Assembly: GCA_018262095.1 (NCBI GenBank)
Contig: JAGTRW010000001.1
Location: forward strand, 62,001 to 126,000
Length of the DNA stretch: 64,000 nt
Direction of reading: 5' to 3'
From: Pseudomonadota bacterium
GTDB taxonomy: Bacteria > Pseudomonadota > Gammaproteobacteria > Burkholderiales > Rhodocyclaceae
Position numbers and translations under genes: made by a program. The first letter of the stretch is position 1; each line of letters starts with the position of its first letter. This document shows, piece after piece, positions 1 to 9,286 of the stretch. Below the pieces are notes generated by a model that saw only the letters and a program-made list of their open reading frames with translations, was not told the DNA's origin and ran no database searches.

Positions 1-1571
1 CCGGCTACAAGCGCAGCTTGAAGCTGGCGATGGCGCACCCGCGACTGGTGCTCGCCGGCTTCGTCGCCACCGTGCTGCTCACCGGCGTGATGTTCACCCA
101 GGTGCCCAAGGATTTCCTGCCAAGCGGCGACAGCGGGCAGATCACGGCGGTGACCGAAGGCCCGCAGGACGCCTCGTTCGATTCGATGGTCGAGCACCAG
201 CGCGCCCTGGCGGCGATCATCGCCGCCGACCCCAACGTGCGCTCGTTCATGTCGAGCGTCGGCGCGGTCGGCTCGCGGCCGACGTCGAACACCGGTTCGC
301 TCAATCTGATGCTCAAGCCGCGCGACGAGCGCAAACTGTCCGCCGACCAGATCATCCAGGAATTGCGCCCCAAGCTCGCCACCGTTCCCGGAATCAAGGT
401 CTATATGCAGAACCCGCCGGCGATCCGCATCGGTGGCCAATCGACCTCGGCGCAGTACCAATACACGCTGCAGAGCACCGACCTTGCCGAACTCTACCAA
501 TGGACCGACACGCTGCTCGGCAGGATTCGCCAGTTGCCCGGCTTCATCGACGTCACCAGCAACCTCAACAACCTCTCGCCGGTGGTGCGCCTGGACATCG
601 ACCGCGACAAGATCGCGACGCTAGGCCTCTCCTTCGCCCAGGTCGAGGACGCGCTGCAGAGCGCTTTTTCAGCGCGGCAGATTTCGACGATCTACGGCAG
701 CTCGAACCAGTATCAGGTGATCCTCGAAGTTTCGCCCGAGTTCCAGCTCGACCCGTCGATGCTGTCGCGGCTTTACGTTCGCGCGACCGGCGGCAAACTG
801 GTTCCGCTCGACACGCTCACGCGCGTCAGCCAGTCGACGCAGGCGATGACCGTCAACCACCAGGGGCAGCTGCCGTCGGTGACCATTTCGTTCAACCTGC
901 TGCCCGGCGTTTCGCTCGGCGACGCCGTCGACCGCATCAAGGCGCTCGAGCGCGAAATGCGCATGCCGGCCTCGCTCAACACCGCGCTGCAGGGCACCGC
1001 ACAAGCCTTCCAGGCCTCCTTGCAAGGCCTTGGCGTACTGCTCGTGATCGCCATCCTGGTCGTCTATATCGTTCTCGGGATCCTCTACGAGAGTTTCATC
1101 CACCCGCTGACCATCCTCTCGGGCCTGCCGTCGGCGACGCTCGGCGCGCTGATCACGCTCTACGTCTTCAAGACCGACCTTTCCCTTTACGCCTTCGTCG
1201 GCGTCATCATGCTGATCGGCATCGTCAAGAAGAACGCGATCATGATGATCGACTTCGCGCTCGACCGGCAACGCAGCGAGAAGATCCCGGCCAGCGAAGC
1301 GATCTACCAGGCCTGCCTGATCCGCTTCCGACCGATCATGATGACCAGCATGGCGGCGCTGGTCGGCACCTTGCCGATCGCGCTGGGTCTGGGCGCCGGC
1401 GCCGAGGTGCGTCAGCCGCTGGGCCTCGCGGTGGTCGGCGGCCTGTTGCTGTCGCAATTCCTGACGCTCTACCTGACACCGGTGATCTATATCTACCTCG
1501 ACCGCTTCACCAAAAAGGAAGAAGCCGCGCATCTGGCGGTCGACGCCGACGACTCGCTCGAATCGATCTGA
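1..1571 (+). CDS. RND-family efflux pump inner-membrane subunit (5' truncated)
   Basis: The open frame runs in from the window edge, so the N-terminal half lies outside; 522 residues are visible. The product resembles the C-terminal half of AcrB/MdtB/MdtC-type proton-driven exporters. There is a transmembrane segment near visible residues 15-32, then a long periplasmic porter region. A cluster of helices from about residue 343 to 500 includes the LIGIVKKNAIMMIDFA and RFRPIMMTSMAA stretches typical of the family. The motif IVKKNAI followed by MIDFA is characteristic of hydrophobe/amphiphile RND pumps. Its partners (membrane fusion protein, outer membrane factor) would be upstream and are not seen. 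The substrate cannot be read from this fragment. The next gene starts 8 bases after the stop but is functionally unrelated. Confidence 0.9.
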   Translation, partial: GYKRSLKLAMAHPRLVLAGFVATVLLTGVMFTQVPKDFLPSGDSGQITAVTEGPQDASFDSMVEHQRALAAIIAADPNVRSFMSSVGAVGSRPTSNTGSLNLMLKPRDERKLSADQIIQELRPKLATVPGIKVYMQNPPAIRIGGQSTSAQYQYTLQSTDLAELYQWTDTLLGRIRQLPGFIDVTSNLNNLSPVVRLDIDRDKIATLGLSFAQVEDALQSAFSARQISTIYGSSNQYQVILEVSPEFQLDPSMLSRLYVRATGGKLVPLDTLTRVSQSTQAMTVNHQGQLPSVTISFNLLPGVSLGDAVDRIKALEREMRMPASLNTALQGTAQAFQASLQGLGVLLVIAILVVYIVLGILYESFIHPLTILSGLPSATLGALITLYVFKTDLSLYAFVGVIMLIGIVKKNAIMMIDFALDRQRSEKIPASEAIYQACLIRFRPIMMTSMAALVGTLPIALGLGAGAEVRQPLGLAVVGGLLLSQFLTLYLTPVIYIYLDRFTKKEEAAHLAVDADDSLESI

Positions 1572-1579
1572 AGCGCACC

Positions 1580-1972
1580 ATGGCTGACCCGCTATTCATC
1601 CTGCGCATCGACAAATGGCTGTGGGCGGCGCGCTTCTACAAGACGCGCTCGCTCGCCACCGCCGCGATCCACGCCGGCCACGTCAAGCTCAACGGGACGA
1701 CCGTCAAGCCGGCGCGCGACCTAAAGCCCGGCGACACGCTCGAACTCGCGATCGGCGATGCGCCATGGACCGTCGAGGTGCTCGGCCTCAACGATCAGCG
1801 CCGTCCGGCCAGCGAAGCGCAGCGGCTCTACGCCGAGACGGCGCAGAGTGCCGCGCGGCGCGCCGCGCTCAAGGAAGCGCAGCGTCTGGCACCGACACCC
1901 GGCAGCGACCTGCGCGGTCGCCCGACCAAGAAAGCGCGGCGGCAGATCAGAGGCTTTAACGACGTCTATTGA
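1580..1972 (+). CDS. hslR: HslR, S4-domain RNA-binding heat shock protein 15
   Basis: 130 residues, the usual length for Hsp15. The N-terminal S4 domain (about residues 8-70, starting RIDKWLWAARFYKTRS) is followed by a basic tail ending in a GRPTKKARR-type segment. In E. coli, Hsp15 binds free 50S subunits carrying a nascent chain and helps recycle stalled ribosomes; that role is taken from the family. ATG at 1580 was chosen because it gives exactly the family N-terminus. The open frame extends much further upstream but overlaps the RND gene and encodes nothing recognisable there. Confidence 0.92.
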   Translation: MADPLFILRIDKWLWAARFYKTRSLATAAIHAGHVKLNGTTVKPARDLKPGDTLELAIGDAPWTVEVLGLNDQRRPASEAQRLYAETAQSAARRAALKEAQRLAPTPGSDLRGRPTKKARRQIRGFNDVY

Positions 1973-2029
1973 CGAACCTTGTGGCCAGGCGCTGGACTAA
2001 GCCTCATAACCTCGCAACAGGAGCACGTA

Positions 2030-2584
2030 ATGGACAAATCGATGATCAAAGGCATGCTGATCGGCGGCGTCGCGATGGTCGCCGTCGGCGCTGCGGGCGT
2101 CACCGGCTACCAGCAACTCGGCCAACCCAAGTTTGCCGAGGTGCTGGCGGTCAAGGACGTCAGCGAAACAATCAAGACGCCGCGCCAGGAATGCCATGAG
2201 GTGCAGGTACAGCATCAGGCGCCGGTCAAGGACGAGAACCGCATCGCCGGCAAGGTGATCGGCGGCGTCGCCGGCGCGGCGCTCGGCAGCATGATCGGGA
2301 GCGGCCGCGGCAACACCGTGGCGATGGTCGCCGGTGCCGCAGGCGGCGCCTACGCCGGCAACGCGGTGCAAAAAAACCAGCAGCAGAAGGACGTCGTGAC
2401 CAGCACCGAGTCGCGCTGCAAGACGGTCTACGAGAGCTCGCAAAAGCACCTCGGCTACGACGTCTCGTACCGGCTCGACGGCAAGGACGGCGTCGTTCGC
2501 CTGGCCTACAATCCGGGCAAACAGATTCCGGTCAAGGACGGCAAGCTGGTTCTCGAGCCGCCGAGCGACGCCCCGAAGAAATAG
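2030..2584 (+). CDS. Glycine-zipper 2TM-domain protein (SlyB-like)
   Basis: 184 residues. An N-terminal hydrophobic segment (residues 7-26) is followed near residues 70-110 by a glycine-rich stretch (GKVIGGVAGAALGSMIGSG, then VAGAAGGAYAGNAVQ) with the GxxxG spacing of glycine-zipper 2TM domains. I see no lipobox cysteine after the signal-like segment, so unlike SlyB/PcpY this is probably membrane-anchored or periplasmic rather than a lipoprotein. ATG 2030 is preferred over upstream in-frame starts because it is preceded by ACAGGAG at about 2016-2022. It has two cysteines outside the zipper. Function is unknown; family members are linked to envelope integrity. Confidence 0.75.
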   Translation: MDKSMIKGMLIGGVAMVAVGAAGVTGYQQLGQPKFAEVLAVKDVSETIKTPRQECHEVQVQHQAPVKDENRIAGKVIGGVAGAALGSMIGSGRGNTVAMVAGAAGGAYAGNAVQKNQQQKDVVTSTESRCKTVYESSQKHLGYDVSYRLDGKDGVVRLAYNPGKQIPVKDGKLVLEPPSDAPKK

Positions 2585-2783
2585 GCCGCGCAGGAAGGCG
2601 CATAAAGAGGCGATCCTGAGGGGGTAGCCGGGCGCAGCCGCGTCACCCTTGGCGTTGCCGGAGCGATGCGCCAGAATGCCCGTGTTCTCTGGCCTGGCGG
2701 GCGATGACCGGGGAACTTGCCAACACGCTACGCCGTCTCACCCGCCCCGACGCATTTAACCGTTCATCCAGACTGAAAAGACC
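2585..2783. other. Intergenic gap before MFS gene
   Basis: About 200 bases. I see no convincing ORF, terminator hairpin with a T-run, or promoter pair here. Confidence 0.5.
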
Positions 2784-4004
2784 ATGTTCCGTTCGCTCAA
2801 CACCCCGGCGCTGTGGGCCGTCACCTTGTCAGCCGCCGGCATCCTGCTGGTGACCATGGGCGCGCGCCAGTCGCTCGGTCTGTTCCTGGCGCCGCTTGAC
2901 GCCAGCACCGGACTCGGCGTCGCCTCGATCAGCCTGGCCATGGCCGTCGGCCAGTTCATGTGGGGCGCCGTGCAGCCGATCGCCGGCGCGCTCGCCGACC
3001 GCTACGGGCCGCGCCGCGTGCTGCAGTGCGGCCTGCTGTCGCTGGCGCTGGGCAGCGCAGTCACGCCCCTGATGACCGGCACCTGGGGCCTCGTCGTCTC
3101 GCTCGGCCTGCTCTCGGCGATCGGCTCGGGCGCCGGCAGCTTTTCGGTGCTGATCGGCGCGGCGACCACCCGCCTGCCGGTGCAAGCGCGCGGCGCGGCG
3201 TCGGGAATCATCAACGCCGGCGGCTCGTTCGGTCAGTTCACCTTCGCGCCGATCCTGCAGAAGCTGATCCAGGTCGCCGGCTGGATGGGCGCGATGTGGG
3301 CGCTCGCCGCGGTGACGCTGCTGGCGCTGCCGCTGGTGCGTGTCGTCTCGCAGCCGCTCAGCCACGCGCAGCACGCGCACCAGGCCAGCCACGCCGGACC
3401 CGGACTGCGCAAGAGCGTCAGCGACGCGCTCGCCGACCGCAGCTACCTCTTGCTGCACGCCGGCTTTTTCACCTGCGGCTTCCACATCGCCTTCCTGGTC
3501 ACCCACCTGCCCGGCGAGGTCGGCCTGTGCGGGCTGCCGCCGGCGGTCGCCAGCTGGTCGCTGGCGATCATCGGCCTGGCCAACATTTTCGGCAGCCTCT
3601 ACGCCGGCGCCTGCGTCGCGCGCTATCGCAGCAAGTACATCCTGTTCTGGATGTACGCTTCGCGCGCGATCATGATCGCGCTCTACCTCGCCGCGCCGCG
3701 CACCGACCTGACCTTCTACCTCTTCGCCGCGGGACTCGGCTTCACCTGGCTGGCCACGGTGCCGCCGACCGCCGCCATCGTCGGCAAACTCTTTGGCGTT
3801 CGCTACCTGGGAACGCTCTTCGGTCTGACGCTGCTCTCGCATCAGATCGGCGGCTTCCTCGGCGCCTGGCTCGGCGGCCTGTCGATCACGCGCTTTGGCG
3901 ACTATTCGTGGATGTGGTACGCGGATATGGTACTCGCCGGACTCGCGGCGCTGGTCAACCTGCCGATCAGCGAAGCGCCGGTGCAAGCACCGGCAGCGGC
4001 CTGA
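2784..4004 (+). CDS. Major facilitator superfamily transporter
   Basis: 406 residues with about twelve hydrophobic segments. The loop GALADRYGPRRV after the second helix (about residues 69-80) matches the MFS signature GxLaDrxGxrr, and the N-terminal half resembles the monocarboxylate/oxalate-formate (OFA/MCT-like) branch. Two half-domains of six helices are separated by a His-rich loop near residues 190-215 (SHAQHAHQASHAGPG). The substrate cannot be inferred. The downstream hydrolase starts 4 bases after the stop, so the two are very likely one transcription unit; import of an ester or acid and its hydrolysis is a possible but unproven link. Confidence 0.85.
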   Translation: MFRSLNTPALWAVTLSAAGILLVTMGARQSLGLFLAPLDASTGLGVASISLAMAVGQFMWGAVQPIAGALADRYGPRRVLQCGLLSLALGSAVTPLMTGTWGLVVSLGLLSAIGSGAGSFSVLIGAATTRLPVQARGAASGIINAGGSFGQFTFAPILQKLIQVAGWMGAMWALAAVTLLALPLVRVVSQPLSHAQHAHQASHAGPGLRKSVSDALADRSYLLLHAGFFTCGFHIAFLVTHLPGEVGLCGLPPAVASWSLAIIGLANIFGSLYAGACVARYRSKYILFWMYASRAIMIALYLAAPRTDLTFYLFAAGLGFTWLATVPPTAAIVGKLFGVRYLGTLFGLTLLSHQIGGFLGAWLGGLSITRFGDYSWMWYADMVLAGLAALVNLPISEAPVQAPAAA

Positions 4005-4007
4005 ACG

Positions 4008-4883
4008 ATGAAACCCAGCCGTTCCGAATTCGTCGACCTGCGCGGCCGTCGCTACCACCTGCGCGTCTGGGGCGACGAAGACAATGGCAACGCGCCGACG
4101 ATCTTCATGCTGCACGGCTGGGGCGATACCGGCGCGTCGTTCCAGTTCGTCGTCGACGCGCTGGCTGGAAACTGGCGAGTGATCGCTCCCGACTGGCGCG
4201 GCTTCGGACTGTCGCAATGGAACGATGGCGCCTACTGCTTCGCCGATTACCTCGCCGACCTCGACGCGCTGCTCGAACACTACTCGCCCAATGCGCCGGT
4301 ACGCGTTGCCGGGCACAGCCTGGGCGGCATCGTCGCCAGCCTCTACGCCGGAATCCGTCCGGCGCGCGTCGCGCGCCTGGCCAATCTTGAAGGCTTCGGC
4401 CTGTGGGTCGCGCCGGCAGACGCGGCACCGGCACGCTGGGCCAGATGGCTAGAGCAAATGCGCGACGGCGACGCGGCGTTCCGTCGCTACGCGCGGCGCG
4501 CCGACTACGCGCAGCGGCTGCTTAACGACAACCCGCGTCTGACGCCCGAGCGCGCCGCCTTCCTCGCCGAACACTCGCTACGCGCCGCCGCTGACGGCGG
4601 CTTGGTCCTCGCCGCCGACCCGCGCCAGCGCTGGGTCAATCCGCTGCTATTCCCGATCGACGACGCCAAGGCCTGCTGGCGGCAAGTCAGCGCGCGCACG
4701 CTGTGGGTCGCCGGGCGCCAGTCGGCGGTCCTGGCGCGCTTTGCCGAGACCCCGCAGGAGTACCGCCAGCGCCACGACTGTTTCGCGCAGGTCAATGACG
4801 CGCAGCTCGAAGACTGCGGCCACAACCTGCACCACGATCAGCCGCAGGCGGTCGCGCGATTGCTCGAGGACTTTTTCGCCTGA
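4008..4883 (+). CDS. Alpha/beta-fold hydrolase
   Basis: 291 residues of an alpha/beta hydrolase. The oxyanion-hole motif HGWGDTG is at about residues 36-42, the nucleophile elbow GHSLGG at about 102-107, and the catalytic His in DCGHNLHHDQP near the C-terminus; an acid residue lies in the last third. It looks like a small-molecule esterase/hydrolase without a signal peptide, hence cytoplasmic. It is transcribed with the MFS gene 3 bases upstream. Substrate is unknown; related proteins are annotated as serine hydrolases or epoxide/haloalkane-like hydrolases. Confidence 0.85.
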   Translation: MKPSRSEFVDLRGRRYHLRVWGDEDNGNAPTIFMLHGWGDTGASFQFVVDALAGNWRVIAPDWRGFGLSQWNDGAYCFADYLADLDALLEHYSPNAPVRVAGHSLGGIVASLYAGIRPARVARLANLEGFGLWVAPADAAPARWARWLEQMRDGDAAFRRYARRADYAQRLLNDNPRLTPERAAFLAEHSLRAAADGGLVLAADPRQRWVNPLLFPIDDAKACWRQVSARTLWVAGRQSAVLARFAETPQEYRQRHDCFAQVNDAQLEDCGHNLHHDQPQAVARLLEDFFA

Positions 4884-4966
4884 ATCAGCGGCATCCAAAG
4901 CGCAGCGCAGCACATCGGGCGCTTCGTGTAAGATAGCCGCCAACCGGACCGATAGGAACGCGCCCC

Positions 4967-5647
4967 ATGATCGAATTTCTGACTTCGCCCGAACAGTTCC
5001 TGATTCCGCTGGCGCAGATCATCGGCATCAACATCGTCCTCTCCGGCGACAACGCGGTGGTCATCGCGCTGGCGTCGCGCTCGCTGCCTCCCGCGCAGCA
5101 GAAGAAAGCGGTGGTCTGGGGATCGGCGGCGGCGATCGTCATGCGCATCGTGCTGACGCTGACCGCCGTCGCGCTGCTCAACCTGCCCTACCTCAAGCTG
5201 GTCGGTTTCGTTTTCCTGATGTGGATCGGCGTCGGGCTGCTCAATTCCGACGAGGGCGAAGGCGAAATCGAATCGAGCCAGAACCTCGCCACCGCCATCC
5301 GCACCATTCTCATCGCCGACCTGGTGATGAGCCTCGACAATGTGCTGGGCGTCGCCGCTGCGGCCAAAGGCAGCTTCACGCTGCTCATTCTCGGCCTGGC
5401 CATCTCGATTCCGCTGGTGATCTTCGGCGCCAACATGCTGCTGCGGCTGATGGAACGTTTCCCGATCATCATCGCCATCGGCGCCGCGTTGCTCGGTTAC
5501 GTCGGCGGCGAAATGGCGGTCACCGACCCGGCGGTCACCGGCTGGATCGACGCGAACTTCCATTCGCTGCATGAAATCGTCCCGCTCACTTGTGCCGCGC
5601 TGATCGTCATCGTCGGCAAGGCGCTGGCGGCGAGAAAGACGGCCTGA
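4967..5647 (+). CDS. TerC family integral membrane protein (YjbE type)
   Basis: 226 residues, mostly hydrophobic, about seven helices. Two internally similar halves each carry an acidic motif in a helix: NIVLSGDNAVVIA (about residues 23-35) and DLVMSLDNVLGVAAA (about 116-130). These paired D-N motifs are diagnostic of TerC/YjbE proteins, implicated in Mn2+ or other metal export. I looked for a yybP-ykoY Mn riboswitch upstream; the 83-base gap is too short and shows no such fold. The next gene, a UspA protein, follows in the same direction after 43 bases. Confidence 0.88.
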   Translation: MIEFLTSPEQFLIPLAQIIGINIVLSGDNAVVIALASRSLPPAQQKKAVVWGSAAAIVMRIVLTLTAVALLNLPYLKLVGFVFLMWIGVGLLNSDEGEGEIESSQNLATAIRTILIADLVMSLDNVLGVAAAAKGSFTLLILGLAISIPLVIFGANMLLRLMERFPIIIAIGAALLGYVGGEMAVTDPAVTGWIDANFHSLHEIVPLTCAALIVIVGKALAARKTA

Positions 5648-5690
5648 AACTTTTTCCCGGCCAAGCTCAAACACCTATGAGGACCTCACC

Positions 5691-6122
5691 ATGAAACGAG
5701 TCCTGATCCCGATCGACGGTTCGGCGTGCGCGCTGCGCGGCGTCGCGCTGGTCATCAGCAAACGCGCGCTCTACCTCTCGCCCGACGATCTCGAGATTCA
5801 TCTCGTCAATGTTCAGGCGCCGTTCTCGAACGACGTCAGCCGCTTCGTCAGCCCCCAGCAGATCGCCGAGTTTCACCGCCAGGAAAGCGAGCAGGCGCTG
5901 CAAGGCGCGCGCCAGATGCTCGACGCGGCCGGCGTCAAGTACCGTTGCCACAGCGAGGTCGGCCACATCGCCGAAACGATCACCGCGCTGGCCGACTCGC
6001 TCGCGTGCGACCAGATCGTGATGGGTACCCACGGCCGCGGCGCCTTCAAGGAATTCGTGATGGGGTCGATCCCGCTCAAGGTCCTGGCGCTCTCGAGCAT
6101 CCCCGTACTGCTCATCAAGTAA
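5691..6122 (+). CDS. Universal stress protein (UspA family)
   Basis: 143 residues, a single Usp domain. It starts MKRVLIPIDGS, and the ATP-binding signature G-2X-G-9X-G(S) is intact near the C-terminus (GTHGRG through MGS, about residues 112-126), so it should be an ATP-binding member. The start is preceded by GAGGACCTCACC with weak pairing. It ends 3 bases from the convergent hslU stop. Confidence 0.9.
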   Translation: MKRVLIPIDGSACALRGVALVISKRALYLSPDDLEIHLVNVQAPFSNDVSRFVSPQQIAEFHRQESEQALQGARQMLDAAGVKYRCHSEVGHIAETITALADSLACDQIVMGTHGRGAFKEFVMGSIPLKVLALSSIPVLLIK

Positions 6123-6125
6123 GCG

Positions 6126-7454
6126 TCAGAGCACGTAGCGCGACAGATCCTCGTTGCTCGCCAGTTCGGAAAGGCGCGCATCGACGTACGCAGCGTCGAT
6201 CGCGATCGTCTGCGCCGCCGAGCTTCCGGCGCAGAACGAGACCTCCTCGAGCAGCCGCTCCATCACCGTATAAAGGCGGCGCGCGCCGATGTTCTCGGTG
6301 CGCTCGTTGACCGACCACGCGACCTCGGCCAGGCGCCTGATGCCGTCGGGCAGAAACTCGAGCGTCACCCCTTCGGTGGCGAGCAGTGCCTGGTACTGCA
6401 TCGTCAGACAGGCGTCGGTCTGCGTCAGGATGCGCTCGAAGTCGGCGACCGACAGCGAGTCGAGCTCGACGCGGATCGGAAAGCGCCCCTGCAGCTCGGG
6501 GATCAGGTCCGACGGCTTGGCCAGGTGAAAAGCGCCGCTGGCGATGAACAACACGTGATCGGTGCGGATCATCCCGTACTTGGTCGATACCGTCGTTCCC
6601 TCGACCAGCGGCAAGAGGTCGCGCTGCACGCCCTGGCGCGAGACGTCGGCGCCGTGCGCGTCGCTGCGCGAGGTGATCTTGTCGATCTCGTCGAGGAAAA
6701 CGATGCCGTTCTGCTCGACGTCGCGCAGCGCGTCGAGTTTGACCTCTTCGTCGTTGATCAACTTGGCCGCCTCTTCGTCGATCAAGAGCTTGCGTGCCTC
6801 GCTGATCCTGAGCTTGCGCGCTTTCTTGCGCGCCCCGCCGATGTTCTGGAACATTCCCTGGATCTGAGAAGTGAGTTCCTCCATCCCCGGCGGCGCGAAG
6901 ATCTCGGCCTGCATCGCTTGGCCGGCGAGCTCAATCTCGATTTCCTTGTCGTCGAGGCTGCCTTCGCGCAGCTTCTTGCGAAACTTCTGCCGCGTCGCGC
7001 TCTCATCGCTGCTTTGCTCGTCGCCGAAACCGCCGCGCGCTGCCGGCAGCAGGCAATCGAGCAGGCGCTCCTCGGCGGCGTCATCGGCGCGCGCGCGAAC
7101 CGCCTTGACGGCCTGATCGCGACCGCTCTTGATGGCGATCTCGGCGAGGTCGCGGATGATCGTTTCGACGTCGCGGCCGACGTAGCCGACCTCGGTGAAC
7201 TTGGTCGCCTCGATCTTGATGAACGGCGCGTTGGCCAGGCGCGCCAGCCGACGCGCGATCTCGGTCTTGCCGACGCCGGTCGGCCCGATCATCAGGATGT
7301 TCTTGGGCGTGATTTCCTGGCGCAAGGGCTCTTCGACCTGCGCGCGCCGCCAGCGGTTGCGCAGCGCGATGGCAACCGCCTTCTTGGCCTGTCCCTGGCC
7401 GACGATGTGCTTGTCGAGTTCATAAACGATTTCCTGCGGCGTCAATTGCGTCAT
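6126..7454 (-). CDS. hslU: HslU, ATPase subunit of the HslUV protease
   Basis: 442 residues, the normal length. HslU is an AAA+ unfoldase that feeds substrates into the HslV peptidase. Visible features: N-terminal Clp-family region (ELDKHIVGQ), Walker A GPTGVGKT at residues 57-64, the pore-loop region [11 protein letters not shown], Walker B FLDEIDK near residue 250, and the C-terminal tail ending DLSRYVL, which in the family inserts between HslV subunits to activate it. hslU is usually directly downstream of hslV; here hslV is 1.8 kb away with other genes between (see findings). It starts 112 bases from a divergent plus-strand gene, so it needs its own promoter. Confidence 0.97.
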   Translation of the reverse strand: MTQLTPQEIVYELDKHIVGQGQAKKAVAIALRNRWRRAQVEEPLRQEITPKNILMIGPTGVGKTEIARRLARLANAPFIKIEATKFTEVGYVGRDVETIIRDLAEIAIKSGRDQAVKAVRARADDAAEERLLDCLLPAARGGFGDEQSSDESATRQKFRKKLREGSLDDKEIEIELAGQAMQAEIFAPPGMEELTSQIQGMFQNIGGARKKARKLRISEARKLLIDEEAAKLINDEEVKLDALRDVEQNGIVFLDEIDKITSRSDAHGADVSRQGVQRDLLPLVEGTTVSTKYGMIRTDHVLFIASGAFHLAKPSDLIPELQGRFPIRVELDSLSVADFERILTQTDACLTMQYQALLATEGVTLEFLPDGIRRLAEVAWSVNERTENIGARRLYTVMERLLEEVSFCAGSSAAQTIAIDAAYVDARLSELASNEDLSRYVL

Positions 7455-7566
7455 AGCTATCCTGTGCAGTGCGACGGGTCACAAAGCCATTATGTTCTCA
7501 TCGACCATGGCTTGTGGCAAACTTGCGCGGCACGGCCTTTTCGGCCAACGCTTGGGGATCAGCTCG

Positions 7567-7887
7567 ATGAAGTCACGCACCATGTTTTTCGCGCCCGGGC
7601 GCGCCGCCCCGGGGATGACGCTGGCCAAGGCGATCAGCGACCGCGACGGCCATGCGCTGCTCGCCGCCGGAACAGTGCTGACTGCGGAAATTCTCGACCG
7701 GCTGATCCGGCGTGGCGTCCCGACGCTCTGCGCGCTGGTGCTCGATGCGCGCGACGACGAAACCATTGCCAGCGAACTGGCGAACGCCAGGACCCGCGTC
7801 GAAACGATCTTTCGCGGCGCCGGAAGTCCGGCACGCGACGAACTGCGCACGGCGATTCTCAATTACCGGCAGGAGACCACCAAATGA
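7567..7887 (+). CDS. Small conserved protein upstream of HDOD gene
   Basis: 106 residues. ATG at 7567 follows a GGGGA tract at about 7555-7559, a better start than the in-frame ATG at 7492, which lies in the divergent promoter gap. The first ~60 residues (PGMTLAKAISDRDGHALLAAGTVLT, then DRLIRRGV) resemble the N-terminal module found before or within HD-type signalling proteins, with an 'L-a-G-t-v-L' beta-hairpin. The rest is helical. It overlaps the next gene by ATGA, so it is translationally coupled to the HDOD protein and probably works with it. No catalytic motif seen. Confidence 0.7.
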   Translation: MKSRTMFFAPGRAAPGMTLAKAISDRDGHALLAAGTVLTAEILDRLIRRGVPTLCALVLDARDDETIASELANARTRVETIFRGAGSPARDELRTAILNYRQETTK

Positions 7888-8723
7888 CGCCGCCGAGCCT
7901 CGCCGAACTGTCGTCGCACGCCGAGGCGCTGCCGTCGCTGCCCGAGGTGGTCAACCATCTGATGCGTTCGCTGGGTGACGAAAACGCCGACGTCGACACG
8001 CTCGCCCATCACATCAACTCGGACCCGGCGATCGTCGCGCGCCTGTTGGCGGCTGCCAATTCAGTGGCTTCCGGACTATCGACGCGAATCTATTCGGCCA
8101 AACAGGCTTTCCTGGTGCTCGGTGCCGACCGCGTGACCAGCATCATCATGGCCTCGGCCTTGTCGTACCGCTACGACACGCGCAGCTCGGGCTTCGATAC
8201 CCGGCTGCTGTGGCGCCATTCGCTCGGTGCCGCGAGTTGTGCGCAGGTGCTCGCCGAAGAGGTCGGCATCAACCCCGATCTGGCGTTCACCGGCGGCCTG
8301 CTGCACGACATCGGGCAACTGCTGATGTTCATCGCCAGCCCGCTCAATTACGTCGAGGCGCTCGAGCTTCACCACCACCATGAAGACCTCTCGCTGATCG
8401 CCGCCGAACGCTCGCTGTTCGGCTACGACCACGCCGCAGCGGGGCACGCGCTGGCGCTATGCTGGAAATTGCCGAGCGAAATCGTCGATGCCATCGCGGC
8501 GCACCATGAACCCGACGAACTGGGCAGCGAGATCGGCAATCTGATTCACGTCAGCGAAGTGTTGAGCCACGCACTCGACCTCGGCGAGCAGCCCGATAAT
8601 CAGGTTCCCGAGCTGTCCGAACTGGCCTGCGCCAATCTCGGCCTGTCGTGGCGAAAACTCGCGCCGCACTTCGCTGAAATCGAAGCGCGCTACGACGGCT
8701 TGAGAATCGCGCTGGGGCTCTGA
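7884..8723 (+). CDS. HDOD-domain signalling protein
   Basis: 279 residues. The HDOD domain spans most of the protein: LPSLPEVVNHLMR (about residues 15-27), HINSDPAIVARLLAAANS, then GGLLHDIGQLLMF, which retains an HD pair, and a later AIAAHHEP. HDOD proteins are HD-superfamily relatives thought mostly to be regulatory rather than catalytic, in c-di-GMP, chemotaxis and stress networks; this one keeps several His/Asp residues, so catalysis is not excluded. It is preceded by AGGAGA at 7871-7876 and overlaps the upstream gene by 4 bases. It runs convergently toward hslV, separated by the repeat at 8770-9240. Confidence 0.85.
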   Translation: MTPPSLAELSSHAEALPSLPEVVNHLMRSLGDENADVDTLAHHINSDPAIVARLLAAANSVASGLSTRIYSAKQAFLVLGADRVTSIIMASALSYRYDTRSSGFDTRLLWRHSLGAASCAQVLAEEVGINPDLAFTGGLLHDIGQLLMFIASPLNYVEALELHHHHEDLSLIAAERSLFGYDHAAAGHALALCWKLPSEIVDAIAAHHEPDELGSEIGNLIHVSEVLSHALDLGEQPDNQVPELSELACANLGLSWRKLAPHFAEIEARYDGLRIALGL

Positions 8724-9286
8724 GCCGGGGCGATTGCCTGCGTTTTCGCACCAGGAACGGTTGGGTTCCGCCGTTGACCGGCGGCTTACTTCTTCTTGCC
8801 TTGCCAAGAAGAAGTAAGCAAGAAGAAGGCGCGCCCGCTGCGTCGCCCGGCTACGCCGGGTGCTCTGCGCTGCTCGGTTGCAACGGGGGGCTGCGGAACT
8901 CGCCCCTGGGGCTCAGACAGTCCTCGCCCTTTTTCCCGTTGCGCCCTGCGCTGCTCGACGACGCAGAGGGCAAGAGTAGAACCGATCGCAGCTTTTTCCC
9001 TAGGCGGACGAGCTCAGACGCAGTTCCCCCAGTGGAGCGCCGAGCAACGCAGACGAGCCGGGGGCCACCGGCGAGCACTGTTTGAGGGCCGTAGGCCCGA
9101 GTTGCGCAGCCGCCCGGCTTGGCGAGTCGCGCAGGGAAGTCGGCGTAGCCGACCGCGGAGCCGGGGGTCGCCTTTTGGCTTCGCCGAAACTTCGTTTTCT
9201 TTCGCTACTTTCTTTTGGCGACGCAAAAGAAAGTTACCCGCGCGTCAGGCGCGGAACACAGCCTTTGCGCACCAGCAAACGCTGAC
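8724..9286. repeat. Gene-free repeat-like element bounded by two hairpins
   Basis: The 563-base stretch has no credible gene; its ORFs on both strands are low-complexity R/P/S/G-rich translations without starts or ribosome sites. It is bounded by two look-alike palindromes: 14-bp arms at 8785-8798/8805-8818 (CTTACTTCTTCTTG and its complement, 6-base loop) and 11-bp arms at 9207-9217/9224-9234 (ACTTTCTTTTG and its complement, loop GCGACG). Between them lie short palindromic pieces such as CCCGGCTACGCCGGG. From memory, similar CTTTCTTTTG-flanked intergenic sequences are dispersed in many proteobacterial genomes; copy number here is unknown. It lies in the hslV-hslU interval. Confidence 0.6.

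Noticed and set aside
669..1532. Long minus-strand ORF opposite the RND gene, and similar long antisense ORFs elsewhere
   Set aside because: High-GC shadow frames: R/D/H/A-rich, no domain, fully opposite recognised genes.
4884..4966. yybP-ykoY manganese riboswitch before the TerC gene
   Set aside because: Only 83 bases are available and the expected conserved loops are absent.
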